14,505 nucleotides of DNA from CAZEQJ01 sp964514385 (GTDB lineage Bacteria > Bacteroidota > Bacteroidia > Cytophagales > Cyclobacteriaceae), in NCBI GenBank assembly GCA_964514385.1, contig CAZEQJ010000058.1, positions 1 through 14,505 of the forward strand, given 5' to 3'. The position numbers and the translations under genes are program-made. Positions 1-7,137 of the stretch are shown piece by piece (the stretch's first letter is position 1; every line of letters starts with the position of its first letter). The notes under the pieces are model-generated. The model had not been told where the DNA came from. It did not search any database and saw only the letters and a program-made list of their open reading frames with translations.

Positions 1-1388
1 AAGGGTGGCTGCCGGAAAAATTTAAACTTATCGGTGTCAGCTATCATGAGGAGGATACTGAGTCGTTCCGAAATATTATGCATGACTCCCTCCGACAGTT
101 TAGCCGCAACAAGGTGACAGATGAGGACTGGGCAGTGTTCTCCACCTACCTGGAGTATTTTAAGGCCGACTTTAAAGACCATTCCAAATATGAAGAACTC
201 ATATCTCACCTTCATGAGATAGACCATGAATGGGGAATCAATTCCATAAAAACCTATTACCTCTCTGTGGCTCCTTCATTTATTGAGACTATTTCTGCTT
301 CATTGCAAAAGGCGGGCGCCACTAAGCAGAAACATTTGCTACGGGTGGTTGTAGAAAAGCCTTTTGGCAATGATCTGAAGAGTGCGCAGCAGCTAAATGA
401 AAAATTGGGCCACTTTTTTGATGAAAAGCAGATTTTCAGGATCGACCATTACCTGGGAAAGGAGACAGTGCAGAATATTCTGGCATTCCGTTTCGCCAAC
501 AGCATTTTTGAACCTATATGGAACAACCATTATATTGATAATATACAGATCAATGTGTCTGAAACTGTAGGTGTTGAGCACAGGGGCAATTATTATGATC
601 ACTCCGGGGCTCTTCGTGATATGATACAAAATCATCTGCTGCAACTGCTTTGCATGGTAGCTATGGAGCCTCCGACAACCTACGAGTCTGATGATATTCG
701 CAACCGCAAGGTCGATGTGCTGCATGCACTCCGAAAATATGAAAAGAATGATTTTGATCGGTATGCAATACGTGGGCAATATGATGAAGGGGAAATAGGC
801 AATAAGACCATTGTGGCATATCGCAAATCTCCCAAGGTAACACCTGATTCCAACACGGAGACCTTCGCTGCCATGAAGGTATTTATTGATAACTGGCGTT
901 GGAAAGGTGTGCCCTTTTATCTTCGTACTGGCAAAGCGATGCCGGTCAAAAACAGCTCTATTGCCATCAGTTTCAAACCTGTCTCACACCAGCTTTTTCC
1001 TTATGATTCACTTCAGGGCCCTGCATACAACCTTATGATGATCAATATACAACCCGAAGAAAGCCTTAAAATTTGTTTTCAGGCGAAAGAACCCGGACTG
1101 GATATGTTGCTGAAGCCGGTAGAGATGGCCTTTCAGTATAAGCAGGCCTATGACAAAGAAACGCCGGAAGCGTATGAAACCCTGTTACTGGACATTATGG
1201 AAGGAGACACCACCTTGTTTATGCGTAGCGATGAAGTCGAAGCAGCCTGGCGCTGGGTAATGCCGGTTTTAGACCACTGGACACAACACCGGGCCGATGA
1301 TTTTCCCAATTATTCTGCAGGAACATGGGGCCCTGAAAGAGCCAATGCCCTTACCAATCATTCGTGGATAATCGAAAAATATGTCTGA
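1..1388 (+). CDS. zwf: Glucose-6-phosphate 1-dehydrogenase, 5' end missing
   Basis: Oxidises glucose-6-phosphate to 6-phosphogluconolactone with NAD(P)+, the first step of the oxidative pentose phosphate pathway in the cytoplasm. The frame is already open at position 3 (GWLPEKFKLIGVSY, typical of the early Rossmann domain), so the gene begins before the window and the Met at 78 is internal. About 461 residues are visible; with a family length near 500, roughly 40 N-terminal residues carrying the GxxGDLxxR nucleotide-binding motif are missing. Visible hallmarks are EKPFG (354-368) and the substrate-binding, catalytic RIDHYLGKE (438-464). The C-terminal domain is complete to the TGA at 1386-1388. 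The last 8 bp overlap the start of pgl, so the two are very likely co-transcribed and translationally coupled. Identification is secure from the motifs. Confidence 0.97.
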   Translation, partial: GWLPEKFKLIGVSYHEEDTESFRNIMHDSLRQFSRNKVTDEDWAVFSTYLEYFKADFKDHSKYEELISHLHEIDHEWGINSIKTYYLSVAPSFIETISASLQKAGATKQKHLLRVVVEKPFGNDLKSAQQLNEKLGHFFDEKQIFRIDHYLGKETVQNILAFRFANSIFEPIWNNHYIDNIQINVSETVGVEHRGNYYDHSGALRDMIQNHLLQLLCMVAMEPPTTYESDDIRNRKVDVLHALRKYEKNDFDRYAIRGQYDEGEIGNKTIVAYRKSPKVTPDSNTETFAAMKVFIDNWRWKGVPFYLRTGKAMPVKNSSIAISFKPVSHQLFPYDSLQGPAYNLMMINIQPEESLKICFQAKEPGLDMLLKPVEMAFQYKQAYDKETPEAYETLLLDIMEGDTTLFMRSDEVEAAWRWVMPVLDHWTQHRADDFPNYSAGTWGPERANALTNHSWIIEKYV

Positions 1389-2091
1389 TATACTGTATTT
1401 TAAGGATATTGAGTCGCTCAGCTGGAAGGTAGCCATTGATTTTATAGAAAATGGGAACAAATTCATCGAAGAAAACGGCAGCTTTCATGCAGTGCTTACC
1501 GGTGGCAACTCACCAAAAAGAGCCTATCAGCTACTGGCAGAAGAGTTTCATGATAAAATTGACTGGTCGAAAGTACATCTCTACTGGGGTGATGAGCGAT
1601 GGGTACCACATACGGATGAAAGGTCAAACGCACGAATGGCCCGGGAGGCCCTGATCTCCGGGATTGATATTCCCGCGGATAACGTCCACTTTATCCCCAA
1701 AACAGATGATATTGACAAAGATGCCAGCACATATGAGGATCTGATCCATCGGCTCGTAGGGAAGAACCCCCAGTTTGACCTGGTACACCTCGGGGTAGGA
1801 AGTGATGGTCATGTTGCTTCACTTTTTCCGAACATGCCCTCACTGCAGATAACAGGTGCCGTTGCCTTTGCTACAGAAAACCCTGAATTGGGTGAGCCAA
1901 GGATAACCCTAAGTAAAACTGTTATCAATCAGGCAAAAAATATTGGATTTATCGTATTTGGCATGTCTAAGGCAGATGCAGTTTATGGCATCATGAATAA
2001 TGACCCGGCCTATCCTGGAAGTCTTATACAGCCTGCTGCCGGCAATGTGACGTGGTACCTTGACCACGAGGCAGCAACAAAAGTCAGATAA
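1381..2091 (+). CDS. pgl: 6-phosphogluconolactonase
   Basis: Hydrolyses 6-phosphogluconolactone to 6-phosphogluconate, the step directly after G6PD. The 236-residue length is normal for the DevB/NagB-like family. Family motifs occur in order: TGGNSP (residues 40-45, phosphate binding), GDERWVP (70-76), LGVGSDGHVASLFP (137-150, carrying the catalytic-site His) and RITLS (174-178). The ATG at 1381 lies inside the last codons of zwf, an 8-bp overlap typical of tightly coupled operon genes, and no better start is visible. The 3' end overlaps tail-to-tail by 8 bp with the convergent sensor gene, and no terminator hairpin separates them. The zwf-pgl order is common in Bacteroidota. Confidence 0.96.
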   Translation: MSDILYFKDIESLSWKVAIDFIENGNKFIEENGSFHAVLTGGNSPKRAYQLLAEEFHDKIDWSKVHLYWGDERWVPHTDERSNARMAREALISGIDIPADNVHFIPKTDDIDKDASTYEDLIHRLVGKNPQFDLVHLGVGSDGHVASLFPNMPSLQITGAVAFATENPELGEPRITLSKTVINQAKNIGFIVFGMSKADAVYGIMNNDPAYPGSLIQPAAGNVTWYLDHEAATKVR

Positions 2092-3778
2092 TATTCACCG
2101 CATTTTCTTTTGTGACATCCCTGGAGAAAATGCTGGCCCCGATGATCTCACTGCCCTGGCGAATAGGGCGAATCTCGTATTCCCTGTACGTATCTTCTCC
2201 TTCGACGCTGCTTTTCAGGGTGAACATCATATCTTCACCTTGGAGCAGGGCTTTGTCATAATAGCCTTTCCATGTTTCAGCTGCATCACCCAGCATTTCA
2301 AGGGCGTTAACTCCTTCTTTCATCACTTCATAAGATGTACCCCTATATCGCTTTTTGAGGGTCTCATTCATCACTGTGATCGTGTAATTTCTATCTATCG
2401 CTATGATGGAATCATTTGTATTGTTGATAATAGAGTCAAAATAGGCTTCTTTTTCAGCGAGCTGACGCTGGGTGCGTGCCATCTCTTCCTGTGTTGCCTG
2501 CATTTCCTCCATATTCTGCCGCATTTCTTCCTCCTGCGCCTGAAGGGCTTGTGTCTGATGCTGAGACTCTTCCAGAAGCTTTCGGGTCTTCTCGTTACGC
2601 TTCACAGTATTGAGATTGGCAGCAATAATTTCTGCAGCCTGAAGCAGGAAGTCCCTCACCTGGTCTTCCATTTTATTGAACCCGGCAATCTCCAGAATAC
2701 CCTCAATAGAGCCGTCATATATCATCGGTATTATGATCAGGCAGTTGGGCGGAGCATCTCCCATACCGGACGTGATATGGATATAGTTTTCCGGAACTTG
2801 CTCAATATAGGTGTATTCGCCTTCGAGGTATACCTGCCCCACAAGTCCGATACCGGGCCTCACAGAGCCTTCAATGTATTTTCTCCGGTCATAGGCATAG
2901 GTACCTAAAATATTAAGCAACGGGCCTTTTTCATCTTCCTCTTTAATAAAAAATGTTCCCTGATTCAGTCCTGCATAGGTGACCAACTCGGTAATAGTCT
3001 GGAATGCCAGTTCCTCAAGCTCATTGGTAGACCGCAATACGTTATTAACTCTGGTAACCCCCTCAATTATCCATTTTCTCCTGTCTTCTTCCTGCTTGGC
3101 CTGCTCCAGTGCGTTCATATTTTTCTCCCTTTCCTGCTGCTCCTTTTTCAGTTGATCGTTTTGATCATCCATTTGCCGGATTAACAATGAACTGTTCTGC
3201 TCTGCCTGGTTATTAAAAAAGGATAAAGCAAAAATACAGGAGGAAGCAAGGATGATGGCTAGTGCATAAATCAGCTTTCCAAGCCAGCCTGTTCGGTAAA
3301 GCTCGACGTTGGCTACATCAGCCTGTATGAGGTAGGCGAGATCTGTAATAAATGTATTCAGGATTATGGCTACAATCACACCCAGCAGAAGATATCCGTA
3401 TTCCTTTATGGAGAACAATAAAAAGGGAATAAGGCTGAATGCCAGTTGTATCACCTGTATCGCTGTAACAGGCTGCTCACCTGGATTGACGAGGTACATA
3501 TGGTACAATACGGCAAGAAATAAGGCAGAAAACATGGTAGCAACACGTGAAAATGTGTGGTAGCGGTATGCATTCATCACCATGATCAATGAGACGGCAA
3601 CCAGACCAACAGAAGGTATCCAGGCAAGGGAAGGGAAGTAAATCAGCGATAGTATAATAAAAGGCAGTGCGATAACAGTGCCATTAAGAAATAACACGAT
3701 GTTTGTAAGACGCGTATGCTTCTTTTGATCCTCTGTTTGAGCTTCTGTAACGCCAAGATTAAGTATTTTCTCAACCAT
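2084..3778 (-). CDS. Six-TM GAF/PAS sensor protein without output domain
   Basis: A 564-residue membrane sensor of unknown ligand. Six hydrophobic segments occupy roughly residues 25-47, 50-72, 78-97, 106-124, 128-148 and 166-188. A charged coiled coil (190-235) follows, then a GAF domain (about 240-390, with PGIGLVGQVY near 308-317 and a hydrophobic core LIIIPM near 348-352), then a Glu/Gln-rich coiled coil (about 395-445, EEEMRQNMEEMQATQEEM), and a C-terminal PAS domain (about 445-558: DSIINNTNDSIIAID through IIGASIFSRDVT). No histidine kinase, GGDEF, cyclase or methyl-accepting domain follows, since the stop comes right after the PAS fold. Proteins of this build are familiar in Bacteroidota. 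It may signal through a partner protein. It is convergent with pgl (8-bp overlap) and divergent from the Rieske gene. The start ATG at 3778 is the first in frame. Confidence 0.85.
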   Translation of the reverse strand: MVEKILNLGVTEAQTEDQKKHTRLTNIVLFLNGTVIALPFIILSLIYFPSLAWIPSVGLVAVSLIMVMNAYRYHTFSRVATMFSALFLAVLYHMYLVNPGEQPVTAIQVIQLAFSLIPFLLFSIKEYGYLLLGVIVAIILNTFITDLAYLIQADVANVELYRTGWLGKLIYALAIILASSCIFALSFFNNQAEQNSSLLIRQMDDQNDQLKKEQQEREKNMNALEQAKQEEDRRKWIIEGVTRVNNVLRSTNELEELAFQTITELVTYAGLNQGTFFIKEEDEKGPLLNILGTYAYDRRKYIEGSVRPGIGLVGQVYLEGEYTYIEQVPENYIHITSGMGDAPPNCLIIIPMIYDGSIEGILEIAGFNKMEDQVRDFLLQAAEIIAANLNTVKRNEKTRKLLEESQHQTQALQAQEEEMRQNMEEMQATQEEMARTQRQLAEKEAYFDSIINNTNDSIIAIDRNYTITVMNETLKKRYRGTSYEVMKEGVNALEMLGDAAETWKGYYDKALLQGEDMMFTLKSSVEGEDTYREYEIRPIRQGSEIIGASIFSRDVTKENAVNII

Positions 3779-3809
3779 GGAGTAATTTTACCTATATTTT
3801 TCAATAACT

Positions 3810-3842
3810 AAAAAAACCCCGTCGATTTCGGGGTTTTTTTTT
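3810..3842. terminator. Bidirectional rho-independent terminator in a divergent gap
   Basis: A-run, then stem CCCCG (3817-3821), a 7-nt loop, CGGGG (3829-3833) and a T-run (3834-3842); the A- and T-runs can extend the stem, so it can work on both strands. It sits 32 bp upstream of the minus-strand sensor start and 170 bp upstream of the plus-strand Rieske start. It therefore does not follow any gene in the direction of transcription and may lie in the sensor mRNA leader. Confidence 0.75.
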
Positions 3843-4012
3843 CATTAACCAGGTATTGACTGAAGAGGATGGTAATAATCATAGGTTAATTTCTACAAAA
3901 TACACATTCTCAATGATTTATAAAACAAAATCTGTAAGATCTGATAAGAAATTTTAAAAATTTTAAACAATTAAGATCATTATTAATTTACCTCACCATA
4001 AATGGAATTAAC
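3843..4012. promoter_or_regulatory. AT-rich divergent intergenic region
   Basis: This 170-bp stretch between the hairpin and the Rieske ORF is strongly AT-rich, with runs such as AAATTTTAAAAATTTT around 3950-3965. It should hold the promoters for the Rieske gene and perhaps the sensor gene. I found no perfect TAnnTTTG box on either strand, so no promoter position is assigned. A 4-codon ORF (4002-4016, MELT) overlaps the Rieske start as ATGA. Confidence 0.4.
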
Positions 4013-4483
4013 ATGAGGCGAAAGGAATTTATCAAAAATTCTGGAGCAGCAGCGCTTTTGCTCTCACTGGGCATACCCCTTCAAAACTGTACCTTTGGTG
4101 AAGAGGAACCAGCACCATCAGGGGGAGGTTCTTCGTTTACTCCACCTACCGGCGGCGGTGGCGGTGGGGGTGGCGGGAACACCGTAACCTTTAACTTGGG
4201 CAATAGCCCTTTTTCCTCACTCGATACTGTAGATACCTGGCTGCTTCACCCTTCAGAAAATATTCTGCTGGTGAATGTCGCAGGAACCATTCGGGCGTTT
4301 ACAAGTGTATGTACCCATTCAGGATGCAGCCGCGATTGGTCACAACAAAACAATAACATTGAGTGTACATGCCATGGCAGCGTATTCAATCAGAGTGGCG
4401 GTGTAGTTCAGGGCCCAGCAAGCAGTAATCTGCGCGAATATCAGGTGCAGGTAGAGGAAAATACAGTAACCATTACCCTTTGA
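4013..4483 (+). CDS. Exported Rieske [2Fe-2S] lipoprotein
   Basis: A 156-residue electron-transfer protein expected at the envelope. The N-terminus MRRKEFIKNSG resembles a Tat signal (RR followed by FIK), then a hydrophobic stretch ends in a plausible lipobox, LQNC, with the acylated Cys at 26. A flexible linker follows with GGGS and nine consecutive glycines (47-55). The C-terminal Rieske fold has the first ligand pair C100-x-H102 within CTHSGC and the second pair C118-x-x-H121 within CTCHGS. C105 and C120 are placed to form the disulfide typical of bc1/b6f-type Rieske proteins. The usual Pro in CPCHGS is Thr119. No cytochrome b or oxidase gene lies next to it, so its redox partner is unknown. 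It ends stop-to-stop against the gene at 4484-4795. Confidence 0.9.
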   Translation: MRRKEFIKNSGAAALLLSLGIPLQNCTFGEEEPAPSGGGSSFTPPTGGGGGGGGGNTVTFNLGNSPFSSLDTVDTWLLHPSENILLVNVAGTIRAFTSVCTHSGCSRDWSQQNNNIECTCHGSVFNQSGGVVQGPASSNLREYQVQVEENTVTITL

Positions 4484-4795
4484 TCAGGCAGAAATCGTAA
4501 ACTCGTCTGCCTGCCTGCGGTGACTGGAGTGATAAATTATCTGACCCAGTATACCGTAGTATACCACGGAGATATTTCCGTAGGTATAAGTATATCTGCC
4601 CCAGAAAATATACGAATGGAGTCTGCCTTCACCTATCATGCGTAATTCCTGCACTGACATTTCTTCATTGGAAGAGTGTATGCCACCATAATCCTGTCCG
4701 ATTTGCTGCAGATACTTCTCTTCCACAGGATTGGTAAACAGCAGCGCTATTAATACCATCATGGAGGTCACAAATATTTTTCCGCGCAGTTTCAT
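4484..4795 (-). CDS. Small membrane-anchored or secreted protein, possibly DUF4359-like
   Basis: A 103-residue protein with an N-terminal hydrophobic segment (about residues 7-21, after MKLRGK) that could be a signal anchor or a cleavable signal. The remainder looks extracytoplasmic. The pattern TNPVEEKYLQQI after the hydrophobic segment and the C-terminal YTYGNISVVYYGILGQIIY recall the DUF4359 group, but this is from memory of a weak pattern and not certain. The start lies 23 bp downstream of the symporter stop on the same strand, so the two probably form an operon. Its TGA (complement of 4484-4486) is the other half of a TGATCA palindrome that also contains the Rieske stop. No function can be assigned from sequence. 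Confidence 0.7.
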   Translation of the reverse strand: MKLRGKIFVTSMMVLIALLFTNPVEEKYLQQIGQDYGGIHSSNEEMSVQELRMIGEGRLHSYIFWGRYTYTYGNISVVYYGILGQIIYHSSHRRQADEFTISA

Positions 4796-4818
4796 TTATG
4801 TAATATCGGAAAAAAAAT

Positions 4819-6564
4819 CTATTTATTCAGGCCCCACTGCTGACTAAAATCTGCCCAATACTCCCGGATCGTGTCCTTCATTTCCCTGTGCAATAAAAAT
4901 ATACCGAGGATGTTCGGCAGGGTCATGACGGCAATGGCGATAGCCGATATATTCCATATGATTGTGGTGTCGGTAAACGAGGCGATAATAAAACCTGCTA
5001 CATATACTATCCTGTAATAAACGACAGACTTTTCACCAAATAAAAAGATCATAGCCCTGTCGCCATAATACGACCATGATATAGCAGTGGAAAAGGCAAA
5101 GAGCAGCAACCCGATAGACACTATGTATTTACCATATTCACCAAAAAAACCACGGGTAAAGGCGACGGCAGTCAATGGTGCACTATGAAGAAGGGATTTG
5201 CCTTTGAGGGTAGCCTGCAGATTTGAGTCGTAGGAAAGCTTGCCATTCACCACATCTAATGTCCCGGTAAAAGGTAACTCTTCATAATTCTGCATGGAAA
5301 CAACCGTGACATCATCAGCAAATGAGCGGGCATGAATGATGGTAATGTCATCATTTTGAATCTGCCCGTTTTCAACAAGCAGTTCACCATTATAGGCATC
5401 AATTTTACCCTTCCCATTTAAATACATTGAAACCTGTACTTTTTGCTGTTCATTAGTTTCACTATACGAACCATCGAGTATTTCGAGGTCTGCGTTAGCA
5501 AAGGACTGATCAAGCTTCTCATTCCATACGCCAGACGACAACAACACGAGGCCGGTGATAGTACAAATAATGATTGTATCAATAAAAGGCTCCAGAAGAG
5601 CTACCATACCTTCCGACACCGGTTCGTGAGCCTTTGCCGAGGCGTGGGCGATCGGGGCAGAACCCTGACCCGCTTCATTGGAAAATAATCCACGGCCAAC
5701 CCCTTTGATAAAGGCAAAGCGCAGTGACGCTCCTAAAAAACCTCCGACGGCGGCTGAGCCAGTGAAAACCTGATCAAAAATGGATATGAAAGAGGGGATG
5801 ATGTGCTGATAATTGTAAATAATCACGGCCAAAGCACCAATGAGATAAATAGCTGCCATCGAGGGCACCAGGCGTGAAGTTACAGAAGCGATCCTCTTGA
5901 TACCGCCCACAATAACCAGAAATAGTAAAACACCCAACACAGCACCTACAATCCATTGACTAAGCCCGAAAGTAGATTGTATACTTGAAGCTATCGAATT
6001 ACTCTGGGGAAGGTTGCCTGTACCGAATGAAGATAAAATAGTAGCTACACTGAAAAATACTGCCAGTACTTTTCCAACTTTGATCACCTTCCCTCCCGGT
6101 CGTTTAATATTAAGTCGTTTCGACATATAATACATCGGACCACCGGCCATCGTGCCGTCATGAAGTTTTTCCCGGTATTTATGAGACAAGGTTACCTCCA
6201 CAAACTTGGTTGTCATGCCGAAGAAAGCAGTTACAAGCATCCAGAATAAGGCAGCAGGGCCACCAATATGTACAGCCAGCGCTACCCCTGCAATATTGCC
6301 GGTGCCCACGGTGCCTGAAAGTGCAGTGGATAATGCCTGAAAATGAGTCGTATCGCCTTCATCGCCCTTTTTATCAAACTTACCACTGACAATGCGTAAG
6401 GCATGACGGAAATAACGCACCTGGGGAAATCCAAGATATAGGGTAAAGAAGAGCCCTACACCCAACAGGGCAAAAGCAAACCAGTTGGCCGAGCCGATAA
6501 ACCCATCTATTATTAATAACCAGTCATTGAATTGCTGCAACATGTAGCTATATTTTTCATGCAA
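4819..6564 (-). CDS. AGCS-family alanine/glycine:cation symporter with inserted loop domain
   Basis: Inner-membrane symporter expected to take up alanine, glycine or a related amino acid with Na+ or H+. AGCS family hallmarks are present: GTVGTGNIAGVALAVHIGGP (84-103), GTMAGGPMYYM (137-147), SSFGTGNLPQSNS (178-190) and RGLFSNEAGQGSAPIAHA (291-308), followed by further helices. At 581 residues it is about 110-130 longer than usual members (about 450-480). The excess is a hydrophilic stretch, roughly residues 348-461, between a helix ending LLSSGVW and the conserved LTAVAFTRGF. The start at 6564 is favoured because a TATGTTTG box (complement of 6584-6591) lies just upstream; Met8 (ATG at 6543-6541) is an alternative. 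The small gene at 4484-4795 probably follows in the same transcript. Exact substrate cannot be told from sequence. Confidence 0.93.
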   Translation of the reverse strand: MHEKYSYMLQQFNDWLLIIDGFIGSANWFAFALLGVGLFFTLYLGFPQVRYFRHALRIVSGKFDKKGDEGDTTHFQALSTALSGTVGTGNIAGVALAVHIGGPAALFWMLVTAFFGMTTKFVEVTLSHKYREKLHDGTMAGGPMYYMSKRLNIKRPGGKVIKVGKVLAVFFSVATILSSFGTGNLPQSNSIASSIQSTFGLSQWIVGAVLGVLLFLVIVGGIKRIASVTSRLVPSMAAIYLIGALAVIIYNYQHIIPSFISIFDQVFTGSAAVGGFLGASLRFAFIKGVGRGLFSNEAGQGSAPIAHASAKAHEPVSEGMVALLEPFIDTIIICTITGLVLLSSGVWNEKLDQSFANADLEILDGSYSETNEQQKVQVSMYLNGKGKIDAYNGELLVENGQIQNDDITIIHARSFADDVTVVSMQNYEELPFTGTLDVVNGKLSYDSNLQATLKGKSLLHSAPLTAVAFTRGFFGEYGKYIVSIGLLLFAFSTAISWSYYGDRAMIFLFGEKSVVYYRIVYVAGFIIASFTDTTIIWNISAIAIAVMTLPNILGIFLLHREMKDTIREYWADFSQQWGLNK

Positions 6565-6583
6565 TAAGAATCAAAACAAATAT

Positions 6584-6591
6584 CAAACATA
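6584..6591 (-). promoter_or_regulatory. Putative -7 box of the symporter operon
   Basis: CAAACATA on the plus strand reads TATGTTTG on the minus strand, a perfect match to the Bacteroidota -7 consensus TAnnTTTG. It lies 19 bp before the ATG at 6564, implying a very short leader. No TTG is found at the proper -33 distance, so this is a partial promoter call. Confidence 0.45.
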
Positions 6592-6694
6592 AGGAATATC
6601 GGTTAAGCGGTAAAATCTTTTTGTGCCGGATATAAAGCGGGATGCATAGGGTATGAAAATCAAAAAAAAATTATAGAATTATATTATGGTAAAA

Positions 6695-6726
6695 TTTGGT
6701 GAAATTTAAACCCTCTTCTATATTTG
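6695..6726 (+). promoter_or_regulatory. Bacteroidota-type promoter of tRNA-Glu
   Basis: TTTG (6695-6698, -33 box), a 20-bp spacer, and TATATTTG (6719-6726, -7 box) match the Bacteroidota sigma consensus TTTG-N19..21-TAnnTTTG. Transcription would begin near 6731-6734, about 10 nt before the mature tRNA. Confidence 0.8.
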
Positions 6727-6742
6727 CAACTCGAAAATCGAA

Positions 6743-6814
6743 GGCCCGTTCGTCTAGGGGTCAGGACGCCAGGTTTTCATCCTGGAAACAGGGGTTCGAT
6801 TCCCCTACGGGCTA
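6743..6814 (+). tRNA. tRNA-Glu (anticodon UUC)
   Basis: A full cloverleaf can be drawn. The acceptor strands GGCCCGT (6743-6749) and ACGGGCT (6807-6813) pair with a G-U at position 1-72, and A6814 is the discriminator. The anticodon arm has stem CCAGG/CCTGG (6769-6773/6781-6785) around loop TTTTCAT, giving anticodon TTC at 6776-6778. The T arm has stem AGGGG/CCCCT (6790-6794/6802-6806) around TTCGATT. CCA is not encoded and must be added after transcription. The tRNA has its own promoter and terminator, so it is a single-gene unit. Confidence 0.97.
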
Positions 6815-6819
6815 CATTC

Positions 6820-6847
6820 AAAAGGCTCCTCTGTGAGGAGCCTTTTT
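6820..6847 (+). terminator. Rho-independent terminator of tRNA-Glu
   Basis: Perfect 11-bp stem AAAGGCTCCTC (6821-6831) and GAGGAGCCTTT (6835-6845) with a TGT loop, ending in a T-run (6843-6847), starting only 6 nt after the mature tRNA end. Confidence 0.93.
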
Positions 6848-6900
6848 CATTCCGCCCTCCGGGGGCTGCCCGGCTCGCTTCGCTTACTGGCTCCTCGCTA

Positions 6901-6921
6901 AATTGATCCACCGGATCAATT
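6901..6921. repeat. Perfect inverted repeat in unit 1
   Basis: Arms AATTGATCC (6901-6909) and GGATCAATT (6913-6921) flank a 3-nt ACC loop. The same element recurs at 7097-7117 in unit 2. There is no T-run after it, so it is not a standard terminator. Confidence 0.9.
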
Positions 6922-7096
6922 CTGAACGCTCGGCCCTCCTACGGGCTACCTGTTGCTTACAACTTAATATCATCCTACATAGCTGTCCACTCCGATTCAT
7001 CTGGAATAGCCCTCATGCAAAACCCTTTCCGAATAACCTTTTCCATTCCGCCCTCCGGGGGCTGCCCGGCTCGCTTCGCTTGCTGGCTCCTCGCTA

Positions 7097-7117
7097 AATT
7101 GATCCACCGGATCAATT
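7097..7117. repeat. Perfect inverted repeat in unit 2
   Basis: Identical to the inverted repeat at 6901-6921, offset by the 196-bp period, with arms AATTGATCC and GGATCAATT. The partial third copy after 7340 lacks it. Confidence 0.9.
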
Positions 7118-7137
7118 CTGAACGCTCGGCCCTCCTA

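Noticed and set aside
393..779. Minus-strand 128-codon frame in zwf
   Set aside because: Mirror frame of the conserved G6PD catalytic region.
2060..2908. Long plus-strand open frame (282 codons) opposite the sensor gene
   Set aside because: It is antisense to a well-supported GAF/PAS gene, has no recognisable domain and a Cys/His/Phe-rich composition typical of a mirror frame.
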